Source: Filobasidium wieringae (taxonomy: Eukaryota; Basidiomycota; Tremellomycetes; Filobasidiales; Filobasidiaceae). From it: a stretch of DNA of 64,000 bases. The notes below the pieces were generated by a model. That model did no database searches. It was not told the origin of the DNA and worked only from the letters and a program-made list of their open reading frames with translations. Every line of letters begins with the position of its first letter. Within the stretch, counting starts at the first letter, position 1. Positions 21,892 through 33,615 of this stretch are shown one piece after another. The stretch is from NCBI GenBank assembly GCA_001600055.1, contig BCIV01000003.1, positions 5,162 through 69,161 of the forward strand. Direction: 5' to 3'. The position numbers and the translations under genes are program-made.

Positions 21892-24366
21892 CTACAACGC
21901 AGCTCCATACCCAGCCACCTTTCTGGGATCGCTGGAAGCTTCCAACCGCCCATCTGGGAGTCTCGCGACGACGTGCGAGGTGGATCCGGAGATCCCTTGG
22001 TAAGTGACATTCGTGCCGAGCGAGGCGAGGTAGGCGACGGTCCGGTTATCGAATCCAGCAAGACCTTGACTGAGAGCGGGGAGTTCAAAGTAGGTCGTCC
22101 CGGAAAGTTGATCGTGCCATCTGGATCTGTAGAGAAAGGTTCAGCGCTGGTCGAGCAGGGCAAGGAGGGGGAGGGACTTACTGATGAGTACAACTGCTAG
22201 CGTTCAAGCCTTGATCGATGTAATGGTACAACTCTTGGAGGGTGGCGGTGATGATCCTACTACCTCCAGCAGACCCGGTGGCGATCATGATTTCCCCCGT
22301 CTCCAGGTCTTCCGCGATCGAGCTGGCGATGGAGGATTGGGGTCGTTTTCCACCCGCGATGTAGTTGACGGGACTGGCGGCGAATCCGAAAGCGTTGGTC
22401 TGGCCGGGGGACGAAAAGTCGTCCATCTCGTTGTTCAGGATGATCCCGTCAGGTGTCACTACGAGGTTCGAACCGGGTACCGATCAGCGGGAAAGAAAAG
22501 AGTGGTAGATCGAGAGTGAAACCCACTGATCCGCGCTCCCCAGTACAAATTGACAGTGGTAGCTGCAAGTCGGAAACGATATCAACCTCAATGAATCGCA
22601 CGCTCAAACCTCTACCACCTCGACTCACTCAAACTGACTGCCATTCCCGACCCATCGACGACGGCCAAATGACTCGTCCCCCCTTCCGCAGTAGGCACGT
22701 ACCCACGAGGGGTGTAATAATCGTTACCGAAAGTGGCATTATCCATAATCTTCGCTCGAGCGGCTTCGATGACGGGTTCAGTGAGGTACAGACGTTCGAG
22801 CGTTGTGACGTTGGGTTGGAAAGCGGGATCGCCGTAATCCGCTCTCTGACCGTATGCGAGTTTGGTCGCTTCGATCACTGCGGTAGTCAATGGGGGATCA
22901 ATTTGAAAGGCTTGAAAAGTGGATAAAGGTGTGAGGACTCACGTCGATGCGTCGTAACGTTGATAGCTGGATCGTCGTTCTGAGCGGACCCATTGAACCC
23001 TTCGAATATCTTGAGAGCGGACAAGACGACGGAACCGGAACTGGGCGCTACGGTGGAGAAGACCCTCTTATCACTGGTACACGCTCGCCATCGATCAGCC
23101 CCCCCATCGCTCAGACAAACATCACCTCCTGACACTCACCGATAAGTCGCATTGACGGGTTCCCTGACGATCGCCTCGTACCCCTGGAGATCGTCATAAG
23201 TCATGATCCCCCCCGTCTCGAGGACCGTCTCGACGATCCCCCTCGCGATGGACCCATTATAAAACGCCTCGACGCCCTCGTCGGCGATCGTCCTCAACGT
23301 CCGGGCCAGGTCTTTCCTATACACCCAATCCCCCTCCTTGAGCGGGACTCCCCCGGGTGCATAAGTCCGAGCGAACCCGGGGTCACGGAGGATGAACCCG
23401 GGGGTGGTGGTGTTCGTCCCGGGGGAAGAGTATTGGGCGATCGCATCGGCCAGATCGGTATTGACCGGGAACCCGTTCTCGGCCAGATCGATGGCGGGTT
23501 GGAACAGGGTGGACCAGGGGAGGGAACCGTGACGGTCGTGGAGTTTTTGCCAGCCTTCAGGGAGGATATCAAGTTCAGCTCGAGGATGGGGCTGGGGAAC
23601 GAGTGGGGAAGGGACCGACCTCGCATTTCCCCTGGAACACCTACTGCCAATCCCCCGATGGTGGACAACGTTTGATTAGCTCCATGACTACTGTACATCT
23701 GATCGTCCCGTTCGTTGCAATCAGCGGATCCATCTCGATATCTACACAGCGAGACGGGACTCACGGTAACGTTCCCAGCAGCCGGCATCGTCTCCCTGAA
23801 ATCGATTTCCTCATACGCATGAGACCCATCGGGGTTGTTATACCTGACGAGCATGAATCCTCCCTATGCAGCGCGATGGCATATCAACGGGGTAAACGGT
23901 TATGAATAGAGCTGAGGGAGATGCTTACACCCCCGATACCTGAATGGTAAGCGGAGATGACCCCCACGCAGAGAGCACTTGCGATCATCCCTGTCGGTCG
24001 CAGGAGACGTATATCAGCGGGCTAGCATGAACAATCGATAACGCTCAAAGTACCGACCGTCCGCCGCATTCCCACCTTTCGCAAGAATGTCAATCGCAAT
24101 GGAAGAACAAGTTCCGACTTCCTACAAAGCAAGTTTGTCAATCAACCCATCATCCACATCCGGTCCACATCGAACGGTGTGTAAAGACTCACGGAAGCGG
24201 CAGCACCTTCCTTCCCGACCGTGCGATAACTACACCCCTGGACGTTATTACCGAAACACTGGTTGTGACGTTTAGTCGGGGTGTGGGTGTGGGTGGAAGC
24301 GGGAGCGGCGTGTACGGGGAGCAGAGCGACGAGCGTGCTCAGGAGTAGAGGGGCGGTCCATTTCAT
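21892..24366 (-). CDS. Secreted gamma-glutamyltranspeptidase
   Basis: Multi-exon gene with start at 24366 and stop TAG at 21894-21892, about 590 residues. The N-terminus (MKWTAPLLLSTLVALLPVHA) is a signal peptide. Family blocks in order are GAAAS/EVGTCSSIAIDILAKGGNAAD, GFMLVRYNNPDG, EIDFRETMPAA and SRSIPIWP-type helices. The autoprocessing site AEGGTSHLAVVDGSG follows, where the Thr is the nucleophile released as the small-subunit N-terminus. Then come ILNNEMDDFSSPG and GKRPQSSIASSI (oxyanion-hole and substrate residues). It cleaves the gamma-glutamyl bond of glutathione and transfers glutamate to water or amino acids, in the vacuole or outside the cell. Introns are short and GC-rich, so not every boundary was fixed. 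Confidence 0.9.
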
Positions 24367-25517
24367 GGTAGCGGAGAGAGTCTTCTATGTGATAGAGGCA
24401 GTCGAGGAGGATCCCGAGGTGTACTGAGCGATGAGCGGTGAGCCAGTGACCTTTTATATCGATTGAGAGCGGTTGGTCTGATTCGCCAACCCCTGAATCT
24501 CGTCACTCACCCGCGCGCTAGAAAGCTCGGAAGCGGATATACGACCGGAAGCGGAAGCGTCGCCGGCCTCGTCCTCGTCCGTTATCGCAACGTGGTAGAG
24601 ATGGGTATGCGTTATTGATCGTTTCATGTGCGGTTCGGGCGGGTTTCGAGTTCTTCTTCGAGAGCTGGTCGGTGAGGTTGCGGTGCTGGCCTTGCTTGAG
24701 GGGTGTGAAGGGTACTGTAACGTACCGTAGGATGGAACAGAATGACTCGCTTGACAGCTGTCTTGATGAAAGTCCTTGCTTCCTCCGTGTAAGTTGTGAA
24801 TAGCAGGTCGATTGCCCAATTGAACAATCTTGAAGAAGGAGATGCGGGTGACGTCGTCACTCCATCGATCCAGGATCCAGGCATATGACCTTGAACACCC
24901 AGAGTATAGCTCTCTGTTTCTAGACCCAAAAAGGGTAAGATGGTTTCGTACTCATCTCTAATACTGCTATTATCAAGCTAGTTGTCCATGACGCCTGTCA
25001 TGCCGCCCAACCGCCCCGTTGAAGCTGAGTCTGAACGTCTGACTGTGAGCTATGTAGAGTTCGCTGATGGCACTTCATGTACTGGTGGGTCTTCTAATAA
25101 ATTCAGTAAGTTCAGTAAACGCTTTCCTGCACGATCCAAACCGGCTCGGGAAAGGAGGACTGAGAAACCGCCTGTCGCTCGTCTTTCGGTTGTATCGATC
25201 GAGGCGCGCACAGACACAAGTACGGGCGATACATCATGTCAGGAACTGCAGCAAGAGCCTATTTCAATGGTCATTTGGTCAACCAAGCCGACAGAGCGAT
25301 GAAACGTGCGGGTGAAACCTGAACGTGAAACACGAGACTGTGACCTGACGCGGCCATGACGACGAGCGAGATGACGTCACCTGATCGAATGATGTCACTG
25401 CGAGTCGAGTCGAGTTGCGAGTCGAGTTGAGCATATTCATCCAATTCAGAATCCAATTCCATTCGCTCGACATCGACATCGACGTTCGATTTCTCAACGA
25501 CACTCGCTCAGCCCGAC
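24367..25517. other. Divergent 1.15-kb intergenic region
   Basis: It lies between the transpeptidase gene (minus) and the TMEM16 gene (plus). No gene is supported. A small imperfect repeat of GAGTCGAGT lies at about 25,398-25,432, followed by tcgacatcgacatcgacg just before the TMEM16 start. Open frames here are short and lack domain signals. Confidence 0.4.
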
Positions 25518-28500
25518 ATGTCCTCCAACCTCCCTTCCGGACCTCCGTCCCAATCACGCCCACCCCCATCCACACCATCCACCAACATCCTCACCGACCC
25601 CCCCGTCCCCATCCCGACGTTCAACGTCCACCTCGTCCTCCCCTTCTCCATCTCCCCTACCATCTTCTCCCTCCCCAACCCCGAGGGCGGTCAGAAACCG
25701 GGCGGACAGGGAAGAGCGGAGGCGGAGGGGGAGATCAAGGAGTCCTACAAGAGACTCGTGGAGACGTTGCACGGGGCCGGGTTGAGAGTTACCGCGAGGA
25801 GGAACGAGAAGGGGGATGAGGTTTTGCTCATGGTCGGTGCGGGCGGGAGGAGGATCGCAGAGTTGGCCGCCAGGGAGAGGTAGCGCTCTCTGTCGCCCGC
25901 GACACGTTATCCAGCTGACCACCCATCATCGTTCAATCGTTTCAGACGAGAAGACTTCCTGCACTCCCTCCCCTCTCAAACCCGCCTGACTCCTTACCCG
26001 ACCTCGGCCTCCCCGCACCAGACCCCCGATCCGGAGAACAAGTACCTCGAATCCATCCCCCGCGCCGACCAGATCAGGTACCTCAAGGAACTCATCCTCA
26101 CCAACTCGCTCCAGGGTGGGCTAGGGATCACTCCGGGGGAAGGACACTGGAGGAGAGTAAGATCGTGTTTGGCTTTGCATGACGAGCAGGTCAGTCTGTT
26201 CCGGGCAGTCTCATATTCAGGGATCGTCACCGAATGTCATCTCTTTACTTTATGGTCGTAGGCCAATCACGCTTGGGTCACCTCCTGGCTCACCCAGAGG
26301 TGGTACGTCGGTTTGAACAAGACTCTGGGCGATCAGGATCAAAAGATCATCCTCCAGAACGTGAGTCCACGAAAGATCGTCTCAAATTTCCAAAATTTGT
26401 TTTTTTTTCCCTGAAACCGATCGATTGTCCTCGGCAGTACGGACCGAGCGTGGCGATGTACTTTTCGTTCTTGTCCTTTTACACCACCAGTCTCCTCCCT
26501 CTCAGCGTGATCGGGACGTTCTTCTGGTTAGGATCCAAAGGTGCAGTCTAACGACCTGATCGAGGGAAGACGGCGCTTTCGCTCATCCCCCCGAATTCCC
26601 CTTTTCGCGCAGGAGTCTACGGCTACATCGCGACCCTGATCGGACTGGAGACTTGGGCTTATACCGGTGGACCTGCCGAATCGGGGTACGGCTGGTCCTT
26701 CTCCCCGCTCTATTCCCTCCTCCTCTGTCTCTGGGGGATCGCCGTCTCCGAAGGATGGAGGATCAAACAACGTAAACTCTCCGTCAGCTACGGGACTTAT
26801 CGGATCTCCAACGTCTCCCGCTTGAGGTCACAGTACCTCGCGAGTTTACCGGGGAACGCCGGGTTCGATGCCCCCGCGACGACGGCCAATCATGCGCTTC
26901 ACGATAGTCATTCCGTACGTGGAGACCCGACTTTTCTGGCCAGGGAGGGAAAGATCGTCGTTGGGGTTCTGGTCGTCATGGGGCTGGGGCTCGGGTTGGC
27001 CGGGTTGTTATCCGGGATCTTCCTGTTTGAAGCCTTCTTGAGTAAACTCTATGATGGTCCTGGGAAACAGGTCTTGGTACGTCGTACCCAGTGTAGTCGA
27101 GGGTGGACGAATGCTGACTCTGAAACGACACGCTCTCGTAGGGCCTGGTTCCTACCCTCATGTTCGTGGGCGTCGTGCCGAACGTCTTGGCGTTCTACCA
27201 CTCGATCTCGGACAAGCTCACCAACTGGGAGAACCATCCCACAAAGTCGAGCCACCGTGACAGCTTGACCGTCAAGACCTTGTGAGTCCGGGCCGTCGCC
27301 ACCAGATCCACACTCGTGGCCGTCCGTCCGTCTGAACCTCCTCCTCGCTCACTCGCACAGCGCGCTGAACGCCATCGTCGCCTACCTCGGACTATTCCTC
27401 TCCGCCTACGTCTACGTCCCGTTCGGGGAGATCATCATGTCGTACTTTAGCGATCGACTGTTCCACCATACGGACGTCCCCGTCGTCCAGGCTGAAAAGA
27501 CCGGGATGGGTCCCAAGATCGATATCGGTGCGAGGACCGGGATCAAGGCCGATCGACTCGTCGGTCAGGTCTTTGCCTGTGAGTCGGGCCAGCGGGGAGG
27601 TTTCTGTGTAGGAGAGTGCTGATCGGGTTGGCGAGCAGACACGGTGACCAACCAAGCGATCAACGCGTTTACGGAGCTGGGGTTGCCTTACCTGAAGCAA
27701 TACTACGCTCAGTACAAGGGAGAGAAGCGGGACAAGGAGTCTGGGAAGAAGACGGGGTTGGAGTTGAAGCGAGTCGGGCATGAGGGTGGGCCGGAGGAGA
27801 AGAGGTTTTTGGACAAGGTCGAGAAGGAGTTGGGACTTGTGGAGTATAGTAACTTTACCGGTGAGTCCACAGCTTAGGGGGGTGTTGCGTGCCGCGGTGC
27901 TGTGAAGCTGAACGTGAGGGGCGACTCTAGATTACGCCGAGATGATCACCCAGTTCGGGTATATCACCGTCTGGTCCGTCGTCTGGCCGTTGGCGCCTCT
28001 CTTCGCGCTGATCAATAACTGGGTCGAGTTGCGTTCGGATGCGGCCAAGATCTGTACCCAGGTGAGGAGACCTGTTGCGGAGAGGGTGGAGAGTATTGGG
28101 CCTTGGTTGCATGTCATGGTGAGTTCGGCTGTGGGCGTGGGGTTTTGGCGAGATTGAGGACGATTGACGGCGATCGACTATAGTCTTTCATCACGTGGTT
28201 ATCGTTCTTGACGACTTGCACGCTGTGTTACCTCTTCCGACCGAACCTGGACATGCCGGCTTGGGACCAATCCATCAACCCCAGTACGAACCGGACGACG
28301 TTTTCCAACTACGGCACCGGGTTCCTGCACGCGGCGATCGAAGATTCCCTCCACGCCAACCCGAACCGTACCGTCGCCGCCGGTTCGGCCTACCTCCCCA
28401 CCTGGGTCGCACGATCGGGAGCGATGAGGACGGTACTCCCCATGGCGATCCCCACAATGTTCGTCGCGCTGCTCGCCTCGCACGGGTACCTCGTCGTCCG

Positions 28501-28846
28501 GCTGGCGGGGAGGATGGTGGCGGAGAAACTGTTTTGGGAATCGAGTGCCGAGGCCAAGGCGATCGTGCTCAGCGAGGAGGCCGCCAAGAAGAGTTTCCTC
28601 GAGGGGAAATACGATGACGGGTTGTCCACCCTGGACGGCCGCGATCAGGGGTATGGCGGCGGGGGTCAGCCGGGTGGGGTTCGATTGGGTGCGCCCTTGG
28701 GTGGGAACGACGGGCCTTTCTCGGGGTATACGACGACCCTTGGAGCTCACCCGGGGTATACCACCACGGGAGGGAGCGCGAGTGGGTTTTGGAGAGGGGT
28801 CGACGAGGGGTACGAGGCGATCGCTGCCGCCCTGAAGAACGAGTGA
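25518..28846 (+). CDS. TMEM16/anoctamin-family membrane protein (Ist2-like)
   Basis: About ten exons. Introns begin near 25,880, 26,190, 26,361, 26,541, 27,077, 27,282, 27,580, 27,861 and 28,119, and together they keep one frame. The cytosolic N-terminus has a ferredoxin-like segment (FNVHLVLPF; RLVETLHGAGLRVTAR). The membrane domain begins with KIILQNYGPSVAMYFSFLSFYTT, the typical anoctamin entry GPxVAxYFxFLxxYT. The regulatory-site helices are recognisable: VTNQAINAFTELGLPYL, then YAEMITQFGYITVWSVVWPLAPLFALINNWVE, with family Glu/Gln residues. Fungal members are phospholipid scramblases or ER-plasma-membrane tethers. The C-terminus is Gly-rich. Length about 960 residues. Whether this copy scrambles lipids cannot be read from sequence alone. 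Confidence 0.9.
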
Positions 28847-29104
28847 TCGGATGGGGTGTGAGGATCGAGAGGATCGGATGGACGGATGGACTAGATATGC
28901 GATGGACTAGATATACGATGATGATGTCGATGATGTAGTCGATGATGTCGATGTAGTCGATGTACCGTATGAAGACTCGTGAACGCTGTGCTCTGCCCAT
29001 TTGCTCCCGCTTGCACCCGCGTTTCATCGCGAAGGCGAAAGGAAGGGTGACGACGGTCAAAGGAGGGCTGATGTCACTCGCTGACACGTCGCAGTCGTTG
29101 GAGA

Positions 29105-29110
29105 TATAAA
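29105..29110 (+). promoter_or_regulatory. TATA box of the Hsp9/12-like gene
   Basis: TATAAA lies in the context gagatataaaggg, 98 bp before the start codon at 29208. Most genes here lack a clear TATA element; its presence fits a strongly inducible stress gene. Confidence 0.6.
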
Positions 29111-29171
29111 GGGCGGCTCGGTTCTGGGTCGCCACTCTCTCATCGTTTCCTCGACCCATCATCTCGCAACT

Positions 29172-29205
29172 CAAACGCTCACACGCTCACACGCTCACAC
29201 GCTCA
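29172..29205 (+). repeat. ACGCTCAC tandem repeat in 5' leader
   Basis: About four consecutive 8-bp units of ACGCTCAC run up to the start codon of the Hsp9/12-like gene, between TATA box and ATG, so they are probably transcribed leader. Confidence 0.65.
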
Positions 29206-29207
29206 AC

Positions 29208-29918
29208 ATGGATCTCCGTAAATCAGACTCCGAATCAGGTCAGTCTCCCTCCTCTGATTGCACTGACCATGACCGAGTTCTGATCCCCTCCACACCCTGG
29301 TCAGCCAAGGAAAAGTTGACCCCCGATGCGTTCAAGTCCGACTCGACCAGGGCGGGGCAGACGGTCACTGGCAAGCTCTCCGAGTGGGTCTGTAGCTCTA
29401 TCTCCGTCCAGGTCAAACGATACTGACGAATCCTCCTCTGGGGCATCAACAGCGCGGCCTCTTACCTCCCTGGCCAAGGAAAACCCACCGATCATCTGAA
29501 CAAGCACACGGCGGACCGTCCTCTCACCCACGACGCCGGGCGGCAAGGTCCCTTCTCCCAGCTCTCCCATACCGTCCAACCCGATCAGACGAAGACGATG
29601 GGGGACTCGGCTAGGGAGATGGGGGATGGGTTTATGAGCGCCGTCACCCCTGAGAGTCAGAAGGGTGGGGCGCAGAGGGCGACGGATGCGGGGAATCCGG
29701 ATAGGTATGGCAGTGACTTGGATGGTGGGGCGGGGAAACCGTTAGTCCCCCTCTCTCTCTCTCTCTCTCTCCTTCGTCTTTTGCTCATTGTTATCTCGAT
29801 CGCGACTAATCGATGATGTTACTGTCACAGCGGCCTAGTCCAACAGGCCAAGGAGACCATCCAAGGGATCATCGGGGGTGGAACCGGCTCTCAGACGGGG
29901 CACGGGCATACCCACTGA
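29208..29918 (+). CDS. Hsp9/Hsp12-like stress protein
   Basis: Four exons. The first ends in DSESA at a GTCAGT donor, the second encodes KEKLTPDAFKSDSTRAGQ, the third is long and the last gives GLVQQAKETIQGII and a His-rich end (GHGHTH). The second intron fits best with donor GTGGGT (phase 2), joining GKLSD to AASYLPGQGK. The KEKLTPD...KS motif and repeated amphipathic segments match the Hsp9/Hsp12 family of small, soluble, membrane-stabilising stress proteins, but at about 150 residues it is longer than yeast Hsp12 (109). The third intron contains a (CT)n tract. A TATA box and leader repeats suggest inducible expression. Confidence 0.8.
29746..29773 (+). repeat. CT dinucleotide tract in an intron
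   Basis: An uninterrupted CTCTCT... run just after the GTTAGT donor of the third intron of the Hsp9/12-like gene. It could supply or shift the polypyrimidine signal. Confidence 0.8.
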
Positions 29919-30230
29919 ACCTCTAGTCGAACGCGATCGTCGCCTGTCGACCCTCGTTTTCTTGTTTTCTTGTCGTAGAGTCGTAGAGTCGTAGAGTCGT
30001 TGGCGCTGTGGAAGTGGTGTAGTTTGTTGTGGGGGATGTACATGTGAGATCAGATTGTACCGTCCAGTCTCCCGATCTCCCGGTGTTAGCGATCGCCTCG
30101 TTCAGCTGAGGTTGGACTCGTCGTGTACCGCGATCAACGACCTGATTCGACGATCACAACCAAGTATCCTCCTCATCATCGTCGCCCTCCATCTCCATCT
30201 CCAACCCCCCAACCAATCCCTCAAACAAAA
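29919..30230. other. Intergenic spacer
   Basis: No gene is seen. It contains a short GTAGAGTC repeat (three units near 29,976-29,999). The CT/CCA-rich stretch before 30231 is probably the leader of FunK1 kinase B. Confidence 0.4.
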
Positions 30231-33143
30231 ATGTCTCGCCACACCCGCAACGTAACAGTAACGACCCTACCTCCAGAATCGATCACCCAAGAGGATAAGC
30301 GATCCGACACCTTCCCTCATCGTGGTAAACTACTGGACCGGAACGCTTTGGATTGTTTATGGGTTCGGCATGGCTCGGACGGTCTCGTGCTGGATCATAT
30401 GACCGGGAAGGCTAGCGTGCGGGGATGGGCGGGTTCGGAAGATACAGGAGCTCCTTCAAATGCGTTCGCGGACGACGACGATGATGATGGTAAAGAAGAA
30501 GAAGAAGAAGAAGAAGAAGAAGAAGAATACAACCTGATCCCCCTCATGGAGCAAGCAGCATCCGATTTGAACCTGGATCGATTCGACGAGCGTTACCTTC
30601 ATCTCGAATCAGACGCCCACACGGGGGTCATCTTCCAAGAGATCGAGCTCCTCATGAACACCCCGGGAACGAGGTTGTACCGTCTATCCCAAACCTTCGG
30701 GACCGGCCCGAAGACGCTCGGACACGCTCGTGAGTCTTTTTGTGAGCTTGCTAATGCTATCGGTCGACATATTTGGGAACTCGAGCCGGCCCTGAAGGGT
30801 GAAGAGGGTCATGAGGGTCAAGGGGGTCGTGAGAGGGAGTCGTATCGGGACGTTTTTTCCTCCAACGGGAAGACCTCTGTGCTCGATCGACCTGAGGATC
30901 CGGCTCACGGTGGACCTAGACCGATACACTGGCCGTTCGCCCGAGGAGGATGCTACGAACCTCCACTCCAAGGCACCCTATGGGAAGACCCGGCTCAACT
31001 CGAATCGTTCGACAACGTCGAGTACACATCGGCACTGAACAAACCGGAGATCGTCCTCGATCTTTCGCACCGTCGGTCGGGATCGGAGGGGAAAACGTTG
31101 TGGACGGATATCGCTGGGGTGGGTGAGGTACTGTCGAGCGCATCTATGGATATGCGGAGGAGTACTTTGGCTTTGATCCAGGTTCATCAGGTATGTCCCA
31201 TCACGGCTCGAATACATCGGGGCGTGATATTCGTCCGTCAAGCGGTATTCAACTTTTTCACGTTAGAATAAATTATACGAGCATCATCCGCTCGTCAGTG
31301 AAATCATCAGTTTCACCCTCTGCGGGTCTATCTTGCGTCTCGTCCGTCTGACCCCCCAGAGCTATGGGACGTCACGTGGGTTCGATCTAGCGGACCGAAC
31401 CGATCATCTCGAGATGATCAAGATCATCGCTCTCTTCACCGGCCCCGTCCATCGTTTCATGCCCCATTGGGGTCCTCGGGAAACCTCCGCGCTGAACGTC
31501 CAAACGATCGATGGAGAGCGGGTCGGGGTGCGGTTGAGGGATATCAAAAGGATCGGAGCGAGAGATCCTCGATCGGGTTCGAGGTGTACGGTCGTCTGGT
31601 CCGCTACCATCGCTCGGATATCGGATCACCGTGGTCTTCCCCTTCCGAACGAGGACCGGACGTTTCATTTGGAAGAGGACGAGTTGGTGATCATCAAAGC
31701 GTCCTGGCAACCTCCTGGAATGGTTTCACACGAGATCGACGTCTATAAACATATCGAGCGAGCTCTCCAGGCCGATCGGGAAGCGGGACGACCGATCGAT
31801 CCCGAGATCGCCTTGCCGAGGGTCTTAGGTATCGTATGCGATTCAAACGACCTGGAAAGCCTTGGGGTGGAATCGTTCTCTCAATGGAGGACGCGTGGTA
31901 AAGAACCCGAGGACGATCTCAAACCTTGTCTGTTCATGACCAAATCATTCCAAGCGGCTCCTGCCTTCACACTGAACCTCTCACCTATCGAGCTCTCCGA
32001 AGTCTACCGGAAACTGTTCAAGACGCTCAAATACCTGGGTTCGATCGGGATACATCATCGGGATCTGAGTCCGGGTAATATACTGGTCGACGTGAAGAAC
32101 AGGGAAAGGTGTCTTTTGGTGGACTTCGACTTTTCTCGGATCGGGATGGCTAGAAGGGGTGATCCGGGGGAAGATCCGGATCAGACCTGGCAGATCGGCC
32201 TTGACGATTGTATATCCGGAACGCTTCGATACATGTCTACCACCGTTCAAGCGTCCCGAGATCTGAGGGGTCGTTTGATCGCAGCGAATTTTGAAATGGC
32301 AGACTACCAAGAGGAGCGGAAGCGCGGGGAAAATGTCTGGGAAATTGAACAACTGATCGCAATCCAAGAGAAAAAAATCCTCAAGTTGCAGAAGCAGTTG
32401 ACTGCGAACTGCCATCGTTACTTGGATGACATCGAGTCGTCGATCTACACCATGCTAGATACAGTGCGTCCATGAGTTAGAGGATGTGCTTCGAAGCTGA
32501 TTGCAATCTTTTTTGCAGGTAACGGTCTTCCAGCAAGCCGCGATAAAGGCAGGGCAGATCAATCTGCCTATCCCGTTGCAACAGATGGACTTGCTTGATC
32601 ATAAGATGAAATCTATCTGGACGGAAGACATTTTCAACGCAAGTTTTTCAAATTGCGTGTGCCGCGGATAGGATTTCACTAACCTTGCACCCTTCGCACC
32701 ACGTCGTCTCGTCCATTCAGATCTCGGTCGATTTACGATACAATACTCAATGGGGGTTCATGGTGCGAAAAATCCAGGAAGAAGTTGCCGGCGTTCAGAG
32801 CAGAATCAGAGAGACGGCCGATCTTGTTGATTGCATATCGCCAATGGAAGCGGCATGTTTCGATAAGGTCGATGAGATCATGCTCGAACGTGTTCGGGAG
32901 ATGCGAAATGCGATCAAGACGCCAACGGATTCGTTGCCTCGAGCCGATCCAGGTCCTATGAACATCGCGCCCATCACTACAGGCTTGGAAGCCGTCCGAT
33001 TGGATGAGGCTGCAATCTCAGCACCGAAACTTGGCTCTTCAACCCCAGACGAGGCTGGAAAGATGATTCCAGCTCGAGCCGAAACTCCCAAGGTACTGGA
33101 GTCGAGCCACCGATACCATCTTCGTCCCCGCAAGGGAAAGTGA
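30231..33143 (+). CDS. FunK1-family protein kinase B
   Basis: Four exons: 30231-31190, 31267-32463, 32519-32638 and 32721-33143, all phase 0, about 899 residues. The N-terminal half has an acidic block (DDDDDDGK followed by eleven Glu) and the FunK1 N-terminal region. SEIISFTLCGSILRLVRL is the usual segment before the kinase lobe. VIIKASWQPP carries the likely ATP-site Lys. The catalytic loop is GIHHRDLSPGNILV. The metal motif is DFD (LLVDFDFSRIG) instead of DFG, so the metal-binding Asp is kept but the Gly is replaced. SGTLRYMS is the activation segment. The tail ends in HRYHLRPRKGK. The last intron is read as GC-AG (GCAAGT, 32639); a GTGTGC donor 18 nt later would also keep the frame and add six residues. 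Confidence 0.88.
30489..30527 (+). repeat. GAA trinucleotide tract encoding poly-Glu
   Basis: About twelve GAA codons in a row inside exon 1 of FunK1 kinase B, following a GAC/GAT run that encodes poly-Asp. Such tracts vary in length between strains. Confidence 0.85.
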
Positions 33144-33615
33144 GGGAAGGGTGGACGACGATATACGACCTGATGACCGATTTGAGCGATTTGAACGATC
33201 ACGATTTCATGAAAATGTAAGAAATTCCAGCAAAACATGTATAAAATTCCGTTTGATTCCAGGAAAAACGGGTTTTCCACGTTTCGCTCGAGTTTACGTC
33301 ATCGGGATTATTTACGGTAAAGCCACAGAATCAGCCGATTGCGCAGGTTCTTTCACTGAGAGATTCAGTCAACTTTGCATTCGATGTGGCTCGCTCTCGT
33401 TCGCTTTGAATACCTCTGATGCAGTCGTACATGGTACGCCTCGAGTCATAATACATACCACCGATACCTCCCGCCTCAGCCCTTTCGAACGAATCTAAAA
33501 TCATCCCTCTAGGTCGAACATGGCTCGTTAAGCACAAGTCGAGCCGGTAAAGACCTCGTGCTGCAGCCATCTCGCTGGACCTGCTATCAAAACTACTCGC
33601 ACCTGTAGCATCACT
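33144..33615. other. Intergenic region rich in AATTCC/GGAA
   Basis: No gene. Between 33,210 and 33,285 there are several GAAATTCC, AAAATTCC and TTCCAGGAAA elements, less regular than those at 46,248-46,290. It is the promoter of the PAS hybrid histidine kinase. Confidence 0.45.

Larger units (their letters stand above)
28847..29207. other. Intergenic region with GAT-rich repeats and HSP12-like promoter
   Basis: The stretch at about 28,875-28,965 is made of imperfect GATG, GATGATGTC and GTAGTCGAT repeats directly after the TMEM16 stop. The right half is the promoter of the Hsp9/12-like gene, with a TATA box at 29,105 and four ACGCTCAC units at about 29,175-29,204. Confidence 0.6.
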
